In this document: positions 46,501 to 54,204 of the stretch, in pieces | How the letters are laid out: each line of letters begins with the position of its first letter | Position numbering within the stretch: the stretch's first letter is position 1 | From: Ruegeria meonggei | GTDB taxonomy: Bacteria > Pseudomonadota > Alphaproteobacteria > Rhodobacterales > Rhodobacteraceae | DNA length: 64,000 nucleotides | Assembly: GCF_900172215.1 (NCBI RefSeq) | Contig: NZ_FWFP01000004.1 | Location: 310,001-374,000 of the forward strand | Direction: 5' to 3' | The notes under the pieces: generated by a model | What the model was told of the DNA's origin: nothing | Database searches by the model: none | Seen by the model: the letters and a program-made list of their open reading frames with translations, nothing else | Program-made: the position numbers and the translations under genes

Positions 46501-47380
46501 GGACGCCCTGCGCCTGCAAAATCCCGATCTGGTTGATGATGAAAGCGCGCTGTCGGCCTTTTTGCGTGCCGTCGATACGACGATGTGGGGGGTGGACGAA
46601 GCACAGGTCCAATCGGACGCAACGATTGCGGGCCTGGTGGGCCGCCCCGTGGCAGTGGTACGCGCCACGCTCTGGCTGGATATCCCGACGGACCTTTCGA
46701 AGATCGATGCCTTCGATGAGACGGCCATTGGGCTTTCCAAACTTCTAAGCGAAACGGGTGTCTTTGAGGCTGTCAAATCCCGGGCTTTTGAGGTCGCGTT
46801 GGGTGAAGTGGCAAAAGGACATGATGGGCTTTACGGCTATTTCGTCGGCGATGATTTCCGCCGCTTTAGGTTGATCGAGAAAACGGTGGCGGAACAGGCA
46901 CCCAGGACCGGCGCAGGTCGCGGATTTCGGGCGGTTCTGGGGTCCGCAACCTTGGCTCAGCCCTCACCGCTTTCGTCGCCCTATATCGAAGGCGGTGGGC
47001 GTTTGAACGTGCATTCCGGTCAACGGGTCCAACTGACACTGCTGATGAACCCGGCGGGGCGCGTGAACGCCACGACGGGCATCTTGCCGCGCAAATCTCT
47101 GGAGCTTTTGCGCGATTGGGTGGCGCCGGGGCTTGAACGGATTGCCCCTTCGGCCCGAATAGGCCCGGTGCTTATCGACCCAGACAAAGTCCGGCTGCCA
47201 AAGATTGCGGCCTTTGGCAAAGACCAGCGATGGACCCGCCGTAACACGCCGATCACCTGGCGGGATGACCCGATACTGGCGGCAACCCAGGCCGCAATTC
47301 TGCCGGATGGACCCGTCTCGGTCGAGGAAGGATGGATTCGCATCGGCGAAGGAGGAGACGACAAAGGAGGAACGGGTTGA
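43526..47380 (+). CDS. 1284-residue giant-cluster protein 5, unrecognised
   Basis: It begins after a 3-nt gap. The N-terminal about 60 residues include a poly-Pro stretch (IPPPPPPALVVPVDVRALYVP). The most striking motif is APGIHLHWALPDGL at about 92-105, followed by LPNRWLVVRM near 128-137, an ordered block that looks like a conserved core. A long coiled, Ala/Ser-rich part follows (about 270-360). A basic linker lies near 480-560 (KRAKDKRFGVDDGREG), and beta-rich domains run to the end. No signal peptide or membrane helix. Its stop overlaps the next ATG (TGATG). Function unknown. Confidence 0.87.
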   Translation: MADPIDPRLMQALLARPAWSMAVHLGDTAVNRLDRFAIPPPPPPALVVPVDVRALYVPANHSEEYVRLPMELGGPASEEDIPTPPFSDPEERAPGIHLHWALPDGLLQGELADDDEQGLQLRSLPNRWLVVRMTGPANSALMTLNAWVVASETGQVYELEDFPEGPSLGDGDQLDPEALDGVVGGSPSWTAGYDATRNRFSFFDPLEGVNANTITSRLASYVVVGWWSERASDPLSSSYWPFSVSRVLDSLGWTASPAPMDGAVAQQVSAVNAVNNQFIAQRQQSTNDTGRADALGVAAASVTSDLRLTEVASALAFSSSQSALATGYVAARPEILTVPLHVGQFNTLLHGSVFGVRLTGPVGKDLAPRSEAIEVALAPTLERLIASQVSKTFGLDDSDELEFSESLLTAVANGMIRRLGEPDGLVALDEAEHGDGFEAFRGTEFYEDVIVERRQADIQAGRPLRTKTARLASPSPPEAEVMWLGARPGRTDAGRFKLRQSAKRAKDKRFGVDDGREGPVTRRIQRPAPRYHRATAPILGLRNFKRSNRFNDGRFSSDGKLECLWARELQVAYGRRFVARDYLPDLPNRSNLPQLVRRLIENSFLLDPYLDPWKQAAIQRRTTNNAEAVAVQTRLRGETALRFTSDGVYDGTPALAATAPPHAQGIIRDELLRHSLAEGREPSPVGVTSWAQPWLPVWLEWEARLEPGSDLAGWSLGRIEFAGRSEGDGRALVLRGRAPITDGLHDAWKALIADYLDAEHERDEDELGEISDEHAARLAELKVFLEDADTGSVTLDQLGDVWLGLEPAPDGQEREVSMVVPEPLRDAGLPRLIASGRISLLRARVIDCFGRFRDLDTERVVRPHALSSKDEDGRPALELPPRLSLPARLMFRFVDPADASDTPAEAQLDQSDPSRGVNPIAGYILPDFIDESVEMFDAAGNPLGELLQDPVTNGLVWEGAVGRPGPAVNDPQQDLPPAARVLGEIARGMIDVDALRLQNPDLVDDESALSAFLRAVDTTMWGVDEAQVQSDATIAGLVGRPVAVVRATLWLDIPTDLSKIDAFDETAIGLSKLLSETGVFEAVKSRAFEVALGEVAKGHDGLYGYFVGDDFRRFRLIEKTVAEQAPRTGAGRGFRAVLGSATLAQPSPLSSPYIEGGGRLNVHSGQRVQLTLLMNPAGRVNATTGILPRKSLELLRDWVAPGLERIAPSARIGPVLIDPDKVRLPKIAAFGKDQRWTRRNTPITWRDDPILAATQAAILPDGPVSVEEGWIRIGEGGDDKGGTG

Positions 47381-50300
47381 TGGCACGATATGACTGGCCC
47401 CCCGATCTGCGCAAAGTGCCTGAAACAGTGGCAATGCGCGCCGAGGCCAACAGCGCACGCGATGCCGATACTGCGGTGCCTGGTGGCTTGGGCGATTTGG
47501 ACGCGCTTGGGGATGTCGTCACTGCCGGTTTTGAAGCCGAGCGCCAATGGCTGCCCATGGGCCCCACGATCCTGCGACAGAGTACAGGCACGGGATCTCC
47601 GACCGTAGCAGGCCGCATCCGTGACCTGGCGGTGCACCCGGGTGGCCAAAGAGCTTACGCAGGGGCCGCAAACGGAGGTGTTTGGACCACGCAGGACGGC
47701 GGCGCGAGCTGGGACCCGCTGGCAAGCTGGGCCCTTTCGGGCGCGACCAGCCGGGACGATTTGATCCTGACGGTCGGCGCCCTTTTGGTGGAATGGGGTG
47801 CAACCGCAAATGACGATGTGATTTATGTTGGCACCGGCGAGTTGAAGCCAAGATTTGCCCCGCGCGCTGGCACCAAACACGGCGGCATCGGTGTGTTGCG
47901 GTTAAACGGGACCGTGGGGGCCACGCTTGCCAATTTGGGGACCAACCGGTGGCAGCGCGAGGCGGTCAATCTGATCGGGATGGGTGTCTATCGCCTGGCC
48001 CGCGATCCGGCAACACCGCTGACCCAAACCGCGGCCGATACCGCCCGCATCGTCGCGGCCACGTCGCATGGTCTGTTTGTGCGCGACGGGCCATTCGTTG
48101 AAGACGCCACCTGGACCTATCAAGACTTTACTGGCGGCCAATTTGGCCGGGACATCGAAGGGGCGTGCACGGACGTGCTCTGGACGGTGCAAGGGTTATT
48201 CGTCGCGCTGATGGGGGTTGGCGATGCGGTGGATGGGGTCTGGCATTCAACCTCGGGGCCCACGGGGACGTTTCAGCGCATCGAGCCGACCGATTTTGAG
48301 GCTGGCAACCGCCTGGTTTTTGCAGCCTCGCCGGTCGAGCCGCGGCGTATCTATGTCGCTGGCAAGAAAACGCAGCCTGTTGTGGGCAAGGAAGGACTTG
48401 CAGCGGGGTGGCTGATCGATCTGACGCATACACCGGCAGGTGTTGCAGGCACCCCGGTCGCGGCGGTGCCGATCGCCAATTGGCCCTTTGGCGTCTACAC
48501 CGCCAACGTGACTTTTGATGGAACCAACTACCTGATCAATAAGCCGGACCAGTCACATTTCGACAATAGCCTTGCGGTTGTTGATGATGGCTCTGGCAAC
48601 GATGTTGTCTTTGTTGGGGGGGCAGGCAAAGGGGGTGAGGCGCATATATACCGGCTGCCAATCACTGGCACCGCGGCTGCGGGCGATCTGGACGCAGGGT
48701 TCACCTTGGCGAACCAAGCCAGTGCAGGCACCACAGGTGTGTCCATCTCCGGCCCGCCGGTCAGCGATCCGACCTATGTCGGGGGGGGCATCCATTCTGA
48801 TGTCCATGCTCTGCGGCCTGCGGGCGCTACAATTTGGGTTGGGTGCGATGGGGGTGTCTATACCCGCCCCGATACCGCCAGTGGCGGCGGGACATCGCGA
48901 AATGTCGGCCTACCCACGCTTGAGCCTGGCTATTTGCGCTCGCATCCGACGCTTGATGAGCACCTGATAGCAGGGCTGCAGGACAACGGTTTTATCGAGC
49001 GCGTGGGCGGTGGACTTTGGCAGCGCCGGGACAGTGGTGACGGCGGCGGCTGCGCCTATCATCCCACCCAGCCCAACCATGTGGTCAAACAGTATATCAA
49101 TGCGGACTGGGACTTTATTCCGGCGCGTCAACCGCGCGGACCCGCATTGCGCCGCGCCTGGAATGCTCTTTGGCAAAAAGAAAGGGATGAAAGTTCGATT
49201 GCAAACTTCTATTCCGGGCCGCTGGCTTTGCCGGGCAGGAACGCCAACATGGCGCGCCTATTCATCGGAACGCATCGAATCTGGATGACCGACAACTGGC
49301 GCGCAGGCGGGCCGCCAAGCACAGCCTGGATGACCTGGAGAACTCTGCCCTCTGGCAGCGATCCGCATACGACGCAATCTGCGACCATTCCAGGAACAAA
49401 TGCCGGCAATGACATCAATCAGGACCGTCTGACCTACAACAACCAATGGGACCCCGTTGCAGTGATTGAGGTGCTGAATTCCGGGAACCCGTCAACCTCG
49501 GCAGGAACCCGCATCGCGGTCCTCAGCAAATATACCGTTCGCGTGTTCGAGTTTTCAGCAGCGACGTCGAGCTGGACCTCGCTGACTGACGCGATCGTCA
49601 GCGGAGAACGGCCCTCGGGCACATCAGCAGGCGACGATGAGCCGGACCCGTTTCTGGAATACCTGCCTTATAACGACGGGGTGGTTTGGACCGATCTGGC
49701 GCCGCATACGGATACAGCGTTCTATGTTGCCACTTCGGGGCGCACACGACGCAATGAGAGCGGCGGATTGGTGCCCGATACCGATTATGACACGCTTTGG
49801 TGGTACAATGGCAGCGGGCGCTGGTACCCAACCGGTCTGCGGACAACCCCGCCAAACGCGGCCACCGGACGATCCGGCACGCCTGCGTCGGTCCATTCCG
49901 TTTTGGTTGACCGTCAAACGCCAAATACTGTCTGGGCCGGAACCCGTATCGGCGTGTTCGAAGGGCAAATTGATACGTCCGGTGAACACCCGTCCTGGAC
50001 CTGGCGCCCGATCATGGAAGGCCTCCCGCAAACTCTGGTCGAGGATTTGTCGCTGTTCCGGTCTGGCACGGACGCAAACGCGCGCGTGTATTTGCGGGCA
50101 GCGCTGGTATCGCTTGGGGTTTGGGAGCGTGACGTCTCGCCAACCCCACATACCGTGGGGCGCAGCTATATTCGTGCCGTGCCCATTGATGGCGGTCGAG
50201 GAGAGCTTCCCGATCCCGTCTTTGAACCCATGGCAGCGCCGCCCGGACCGGCACTGGCCGTCGACAGCAGCCCTGACATCCTGTTTTACGCAAATAGTTT

Positions 50301-50844
50301 ACCGAGCGGGCCGTGGGACGAATACTTCTTCTCGACAGCGACTTCTCAGACCACCACGATCGAGCAAAGCGACATGGATTGCCTGGTCCAGATTCACCAC
50401 AGACATGTCACGCCGCTGGATCCGAGCGGCATGCGGGTCAATCTTTTCGCCCTCAGTCACCCGACCGCGACGCCGTTGAGCGGGATCACTGTCGACGCCA
50501 ACCTTCGCAACGCGCTCATGAACGGGGTCAACGGTGCAACGACCCCGCGCCAGATCCCGCTTGCGACGGCCGGATTGGCGCTGCAACTGATTGAGGCAAA
50601 AAACCCCAGCGCCCCGCTGAGCTTCCGCCGCCCCGGTGTGGTAAATTTTGATTTCGTGGATCTCACGCGGGTGTCTGGCGAGGCGACGCCCGACATGGTG
50701 ACCTTGATCTCGATCATCGATCCGACGAACCATCCCTTCACCGCGGCCGAGATTTCGCCCCGCGGCAGTGAAACCACCATCAATCTGGATCAGGTTCTAC
50801 GCCGATCAGCCTACGTGGCCGCCCGCAGGTTGACGCGCAGCTGA
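47380..50844 (+). CDS. 1154-residue beta-propeller protein with BNR/Asp-box motifs
   Basis: I start it at ATG 47380, 9 nt after AAGGAGG; the frame extends upstream to 47332 inside the previous gene without support. Asp-box-type motifs appear at about 99 (GGVWTTQDGGASWDPL), near 485 (WVGCDGGVYTRPD) and near 850 (VWAGTRIGVFEG, then SWTWRPI). They alternate with VYVGTGE- and VFVGGAGKGG-type strands. This fits one or two sialidase/sortilin-like propellers covering about 80-910, followed by a different C-terminal domain (about 930-1154). No catalytic sialidase residues were identified. No signal peptide, unlike most Asp-box proteins. It is the last gene of the cluster. Confidence 0.8.
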   Translation: MARYDWPPDLRKVPETVAMRAEANSARDADTAVPGGLGDLDALGDVVTAGFEAERQWLPMGPTILRQSTGTGSPTVAGRIRDLAVHPGGQRAYAGAANGGVWTTQDGGASWDPLASWALSGATSRDDLILTVGALLVEWGATANDDVIYVGTGELKPRFAPRAGTKHGGIGVLRLNGTVGATLANLGTNRWQREAVNLIGMGVYRLARDPATPLTQTAADTARIVAATSHGLFVRDGPFVEDATWTYQDFTGGQFGRDIEGACTDVLWTVQGLFVALMGVGDAVDGVWHSTSGPTGTFQRIEPTDFEAGNRLVFAASPVEPRRIYVAGKKTQPVVGKEGLAAGWLIDLTHTPAGVAGTPVAAVPIANWPFGVYTANVTFDGTNYLINKPDQSHFDNSLAVVDDGSGNDVVFVGGAGKGGEAHIYRLPITGTAAAGDLDAGFTLANQASAGTTGVSISGPPVSDPTYVGGGIHSDVHALRPAGATIWVGCDGGVYTRPDTASGGGTSRNVGLPTLEPGYLRSHPTLDEHLIAGLQDNGFIERVGGGLWQRRDSGDGGGCAYHPTQPNHVVKQYINADWDFIPARQPRGPALRRAWNALWQKERDESSIANFYSGPLALPGRNANMARLFIGTHRIWMTDNWRAGGPPSTAWMTWRTLPSGSDPHTTQSATIPGTNAGNDINQDRLTYNNQWDPVAVIEVLNSGNPSTSAGTRIAVLSKYTVRVFEFSAATSSWTSLTDAIVSGERPSGTSAGDDEPDPFLEYLPYNDGVVWTDLAPHTDTAFYVATSGRTRRNESGGLVPDTDYDTLWWYNGSGRWYPTGLRTTPPNAATGRSGTPASVHSVLVDRQTPNTVWAGTRIGVFEGQIDTSGEHPSWTWRPIMEGLPQTLVEDLSLFRSGTDANARVYLRAALVSLGVWERDVSPTPHTVGRSYIRAVPIDGGRGELPDPVFEPMAAPPGPALAVDSSPDILFYANSLPSGPWDEYFFSTATSQTTTIEQSDMDCLVQIHHRHVTPLDPSGMRVNLFALSHPTATPLSGITVDANLRNALMNGVNGATTPRQIPLATAGLALQLIEAKNPSAPLSFRRPGVVNFDFVDLTRVSGEATPDMVTLISIIDPTNHPFTAAEISPRGSETTINLDQVLRRSAYVAARRLTRS

Positions 50845-51367
50845 CGTCTTGTTTTCCGCCACAGAACAATCGCCGGATGCACCGGCATTTGCGTTGGTGC
50901 AAGTATCCGGCAGGGTTCCGTTGCAAAGTTTAGGGTGGTTCAGAAAACCGCTTTTGTGTCGATGGGGTAGGCAGCCAGTCCTGCGCCTGGTTTTGTTGCG
51001 AAGTTTCTGTCTAACATCAGATCCCTTTGATTCGCGCGTCACGATTGACCCACTATCGTGAAAGAGCCCTTTCCTGCCGTTCCCGTTCTAATTTACTGCT
51101 GCGTTTGCATTCGTCAGATTCGGGTTGTATTGCAGAGCTTCGAGGTTCGGTTGGCGAATTCACAGGACGCGGACCGAGCCGCCCCTGCGTTTTCGGGTGT
51201 TTGCTGAGGCAGCATCCCCTCGAATTTGCGGCTTACTCGTTGTTGCGTTGTATCCGATTTCCGCGTTGCGGTCATCTGGGCTTCTTGAAATGCTGCGGTA
51301 TCGACCAACGTCCGCTATGCGGGTTGCGACCGCAGCATTGGGGCGGTGAGGCGAAGAAGGTCGGCTA
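50845..51367. other. Gene-free stretch between giant cluster and right direct repeat
   Basis: About 520 bp. A weak hairpin (GCCGG-ATGCA-CCGGC, 50872-50886) follows the last giant gene and may terminate it. Near 50926 the sequence GGTTCCGTTGCAAAG resembles an IS6-type end, but no element follows. A family B interspersed repeat lies at about 51307-51340 just left of the direct repeat. Open frames here have no coding support. Confidence 0.5.
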
Positions 51368-51728
51368 TGGGCCGCCCGCGAAGACGGCCCCTCCATTCTA
51401 TATCTCAGTGGCTTCTGCAATGGCCAAAGCGTCTTCCAGCTCAACGCCCAAATATCGAACAGTACCGTCCATCTTGGTATGTCCCAACAGGAGCTGAACG
51501 GCCCGCAGATTGCCAGTCTTTTTGTAGATCTGTGTGACCTTGGTGCGCCGCATTGAATGCGTACCATAGGCTGTTGCCTCAAGACCTATAGATGTAACCC
51601 AATCGCGAACGATCCGTGCATATTGGCGCGTTGAAATGTGTAACCGCTCGTGGAAGCGGCCTGGCCACAGAAATTCAGAGCCAACCATAAGAGGGTCCTC
51701 CATCCATTTCGCAACTGATGCTCGAGTG
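51368..51728. repeat. 361-bp direct repeat, right copy
   Basis: Same sequence and orientation as 28163-28523. Here it forms the 3' half of an intact recombinase gene plus about 30 bp of its downstream flank. With the left copy it bounds the giant-gene cluster. Confidence 0.95.
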
Positions 51729-52030
51729 CCTTCCGAGATTTCAAATCGAACTGGCTTCTGCGTCTTGCTTTGCAGAACAGACGCGCGTTCTTTAATCTGA
51801 CCGGACGCCATCACATCCACAACTTGCATGCGAACGAGGTCACAACCTCGAAGCTTGCTATCAATTGCCATGTTGAAAAGAGCGAGGTCTCTGTGGTTTT
51901 CGGCGAGTTCAAGGCGAACTCTTATCGCCCAGACATGTTTCGGTTTCAGTGGGCGTTTCTGTCCGACGATCCGGCCCTTGTTCCAAGCAGGGCGAAGTGC
52001 GCGAATGGCAGGTAAATTTGGTGTTTCCAT
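51398..52030 (-). CDS. Small tyrosine recombinase/integrase
   Basis: 210 aa from the ATG at 52030 with GGAGG 7 nt upstream. It carries only the catalytic domain: the first Arg region SKLRGCDLVRMQVVDV, then YGTHSMRRTKVTQIY (His-x-x-Arg) and LLGHTKMDGTVRYLGVELEDAL (His and the Tyr nucleophile). The separate N-terminal core-binding domain of larger integrases is absent or reduced to about 40 residues (RPAWNKGRIVGQKRPLKPKHVWAIR). It cuts and rejoins DNA at specific sites. Because its own 3' end is the repeat bounding the 23-kb cluster, it could have helped move it, or simply provided the homology. Its attachment site is unknown. Confidence 0.88.
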   Translation of the reverse strand: METPNLPAIRALRPAWNKGRIVGQKRPLKPKHVWAIRVRLELAENHRDLALFNMAIDSKLRGCDLVRMQVVDVMASGQIKERASVLQSKTQKPVRFEISEGTRASVAKWMEDPLMVGSEFLWPGRFHERLHISTRQYARIVRDWVTSIGLEATAYGTHSMRRTKVTQIYKKTGNLRAVQLLLGHTKMDGTVRYLGVELEDALAIAEATEI

Positions 52031-52197
52031 GACTGATCCTCCGATCCGCCATGCCCTCCCAGAACGACAACCCGACGTTGACACGCCACGATACCATACA
52101 AATGCTGCGTGGCCTCCGAGGCCAGCTGTGAGCTCCAAAGTGCCGGATTGTTGCAACGCGGGGAATGTACGTTGTTACTAGCAGGTTTAAGATTTTA

Positions 52198-52212
52198 GTT
52201 GTATAATACAAC
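52198..52212. promoter_or_regulatory. Operator palindrome over a TATAAT -10 box
   Basis: GTTGTAT-A-ATACAAC is a perfect odd palindrome. Its centre contains a consensus TATAAT (52202-52207) only 6 nt before the ATG at 52214. There is no ribosome site, so transcription should begin at or next to the start codon. It suits autorepression by the MarR-type protein. Confidence 0.65.
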
Positions 52213-52213
52213 C

Positions 52214-53170
52214 ATGAATCACGCACTCATAACGCCCCGTATCGACAGAATGCGCTCTGCTGCACGGAGCATCGTGCGCGAGCTTGGCTTTATGCAGAAG
52301 GGATTGGCGGGCACAGAGCTATCTCCCTCGGCTGTGCATACGATTATCGAGCTTGGTTATGGCACAGTGGAAAATGCGGGCGATCTCGGCAGGCTTCTTC
52401 ACTTGGAAAAATCCAGCATCAGTCGCCTTGTTCAAAAACTTGAAAATGAGGGTTTGATCGAAGGTGGACCTCACCCAAGCGACAAACGATCCCGCATACT
52501 TAGCTTGACGCCAAACGGAAGAAACCTGCTCGGCGACGTCGAAAAATATGCGCGGCGGCAACTTCGTTCAGCTTTGGATGTGCTGCCAGCAGACGATGTC
52601 TCGCAAATCGAAACGGGGCTTATCTTGTTTGCAAAGTCTCTCCGAGCAAAACCTGAGCATGCCTCGGGAGTTGTGTCAGGGGTGGAGTTGCATCAAGGCT
52701 ACCGTTCGGGCGTCATCGCATCGGTTGCGTATCTGCATGCCTCATTCTACTCGCAATACTACTGGTTTGGCTCGGTTTTCGAACGAAAAGTTGCAACTGA
52801 AATGTCCGAGTTTATGGGTCGGATCGATAACCCGATGAACACGACCTTTTCTGCCTACTTAGGCGATGAACTGCTTGGATCGGTTTCTCTTGATGGTGAG
52901 GATTTGGGCGAAGGAACAGGTCATCTGCGATGGTTTATTGTCAGCAAAGAGGCGCAGGGTATGGGTATCGGGAATCTTCTGATTAGCAAGGTTACAGCGT
53001 TTGTGGATCAATACGCCTTTGATCGCACGCGGCTCTGGACGTTCAAGGGATTGGATGCTGCGCGCCACCTCTATGAGAAACACGGGTTCATGCTGACCGA
53101 CGAAGCGACTGGCACCCAATGGGGGACAGAAGTGGTTGAGCAGGAATTTGTGCGGCAACACGGCGGCTAA
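52214..53170 (+). CDS. MarR-family regulator fused to GNAT acetyltransferase
   Basis: About 318 aa. MarR winged helix at about 10-140 (GDLGRLLHLEKSSISRLVQKLENEGLIEGGPHPSDKRSRILSLTPNGR). GNAT domain at about 160-315, with the acetyl-CoA motif WFIVSKEAQGMGIGNLLISKVTAFV and the C-terminal GLDAARHLYEKHGF. Such fusions are known as bifunctional transcription factors; the acetylated partner is usually unknown. The ATG follows directly after a TATAAT-containing palindrome with no ribosome site, indicating a leaderless, self-regulated transcript. The EamA gene is 115 bp downstream on the same strand and may be a target. Confidence 0.9.
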   Translation: MNHALITPRIDRMRSAARSIVRELGFMQKGLAGTELSPSAVHTIIELGYGTVENAGDLGRLLHLEKSSISRLVQKLENEGLIEGGPHPSDKRSRILSLTPNGRNLLGDVEKYARRQLRSALDVLPADDVSQIETGLILFAKSLRAKPEHASGVVSGVELHQGYRSGVIASVAYLHASFYSQYYWFGSVFERKVATEMSEFMGRIDNPMNTTFSAYLGDELLGSVSLDGEDLGEGTGHLRWFIVSKEAQGMGIGNLLISKVTAFVDQYAFDRTRLWTFKGLDAARHLYEKHGFMLTDEATGTQWGTEVVEQEFVRQHGG

Positions 53171-53285
53171 CGAAGCGGCAGTGGCAATGTGGGCTGATGA
53201 TTAGGTGGCCCATTCAAAGACTGCTGACACCCGGTTGGCAACAAGGTCTGGTAATGTTCCATAGTTATAGTCGAAGGTCGAAAGG

Positions 53286-54140
53286 GTGCAGCAGTCTCAG
53301 CATTTGAACGGGATCGTGCTCGTGTCGCTCTCGGCGGTCGTTTTCAGCATGTCGGGCGTCCTGACAAAGATGATCGAGGCAGATGGTTGGACCATTGCCT
53401 GTTGGCGTGGTCTGATCGGCGGATTGGCCGTCATTGTCTATGTTGAGGTTCGCCGTGGGGCGACGCCACGAGGCCAAGCATTCCGGCTGGGTTTGCGCGG
53501 CTGGATACTTGCCAGTGTCGGCAGTGTCGCCAGCATCACGTTCATCTATTCGTTCAAGCTGACATATGTAGCGAATGTTGCGGTGATCTATGCAACCGCC
53601 CCGTTTTTTGCCGCCGGACTGGCGTGGCTGGCCATGCGTGAGACTGCGAAGGGCCGCACTTTGATTGCTGGTATTCTTTCGTTGGCCGGTGTCACAATCA
53701 TCGTGTCCGGTGGTCTGGGCACAGGCAAGCTGATGGGCGACCTGCTTGCGGTCGTGATGACATTTGGAAACGCAGCTTACATCGTTCTGATCCGGAAATT
53801 CGCCGATGTGCCTGTCGTTTGGGCGGGCGGGGCATCCGCCTTACAGCTCTTACTTGTGGGCGCGTTGATGGGTGCGCCTTTGAATGTCACTGCTCAAGAT
53901 ACCGTCTTGTTGATCCTGTTCGGGCTGACTTTCGCTGCTGCCGTAATCCTCTGGACAGAAGGAACACGCCTCACTCCGTCAGCACAATCAGCTCTTTTGG
54001 GTGCGGTCGAGATACCTTGCGCAACGCTGCTTGCGTGGGTCGTGCTAAGTGAACTTCCGCATGCAGCCGCAGTTCTTGGCGGGACAGTGATAATGTCAGC
54101 AGTCCTGTGGCACACGGTAATCGACTATCGGCAACAATAG
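53286..54140 (+). CDS. EamA/DMT-family transporter
   Basis: 284 aa, GTG start at 53286. Ten hydrophobic helices in two homologous halves. The first half includes GVLTKMIEADGWTIACWRGLIGG and SFKLTYVANVAVIYATAPFFAAGLAWL. The second includes WTEGTRLTPSAQSALLGAVEIPCATLLAWVVLSE, the typical EamA signature before the last helices. It exports or imports a small metabolite across the inner membrane. It follows the MarR-GNAT gene and could be controlled by it. Substrate unknown. Confidence 0.9.
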   Translation: MQQSQHLNGIVLVSLSAVVFSMSGVLTKMIEADGWTIACWRGLIGGLAVIVYVEVRRGATPRGQAFRLGLRGWILASVGSVASITFIYSFKLTYVANVAVIYATAPFFAAGLAWLAMRETAKGRTLIAGILSLAGVTIIVSGGLGTGKLMGDLLAVVMTFGNAAYIVLIRKFADVPVVWAGGASALQLLLVGALMGAPLNVTAQDTVLLILFGLTFAAAVILWTEGTRLTPSAQSALLGAVEIPCATLLAWVVLSELPHAAAVLGGTVIMSAVLWHTVIDYRQQ

Positions 54141-54204
54141 AATGTCGACCCGCAGTAGATCGAAAACGCATGTCTGATGTGGTGCTGTCCTTTCGGGCGC
54201 TTTG

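Noticed and set aside
29531-50844. Giant cluster as a phage tail, contractile injection system or type VI secretion locus
   Set aside because: I could not find sheath, tube, baseplate, spike or AAA ATPase motifs. A distant relation cannot be excluded without profile searches, but there is no support in the sequence as read.
29531-50844. Giant cluster as a nonribosomal peptide or polyketide synthase
   Set aside because: No carrier-protein, adenylation, condensation or ketosynthase motifs despite the sizes.
50925-50945. IS6-like terminal sequence (GGTTCCGTTGCAAAG)
   Set aside because: No partner end and no transposase nearby; too short to call an element.
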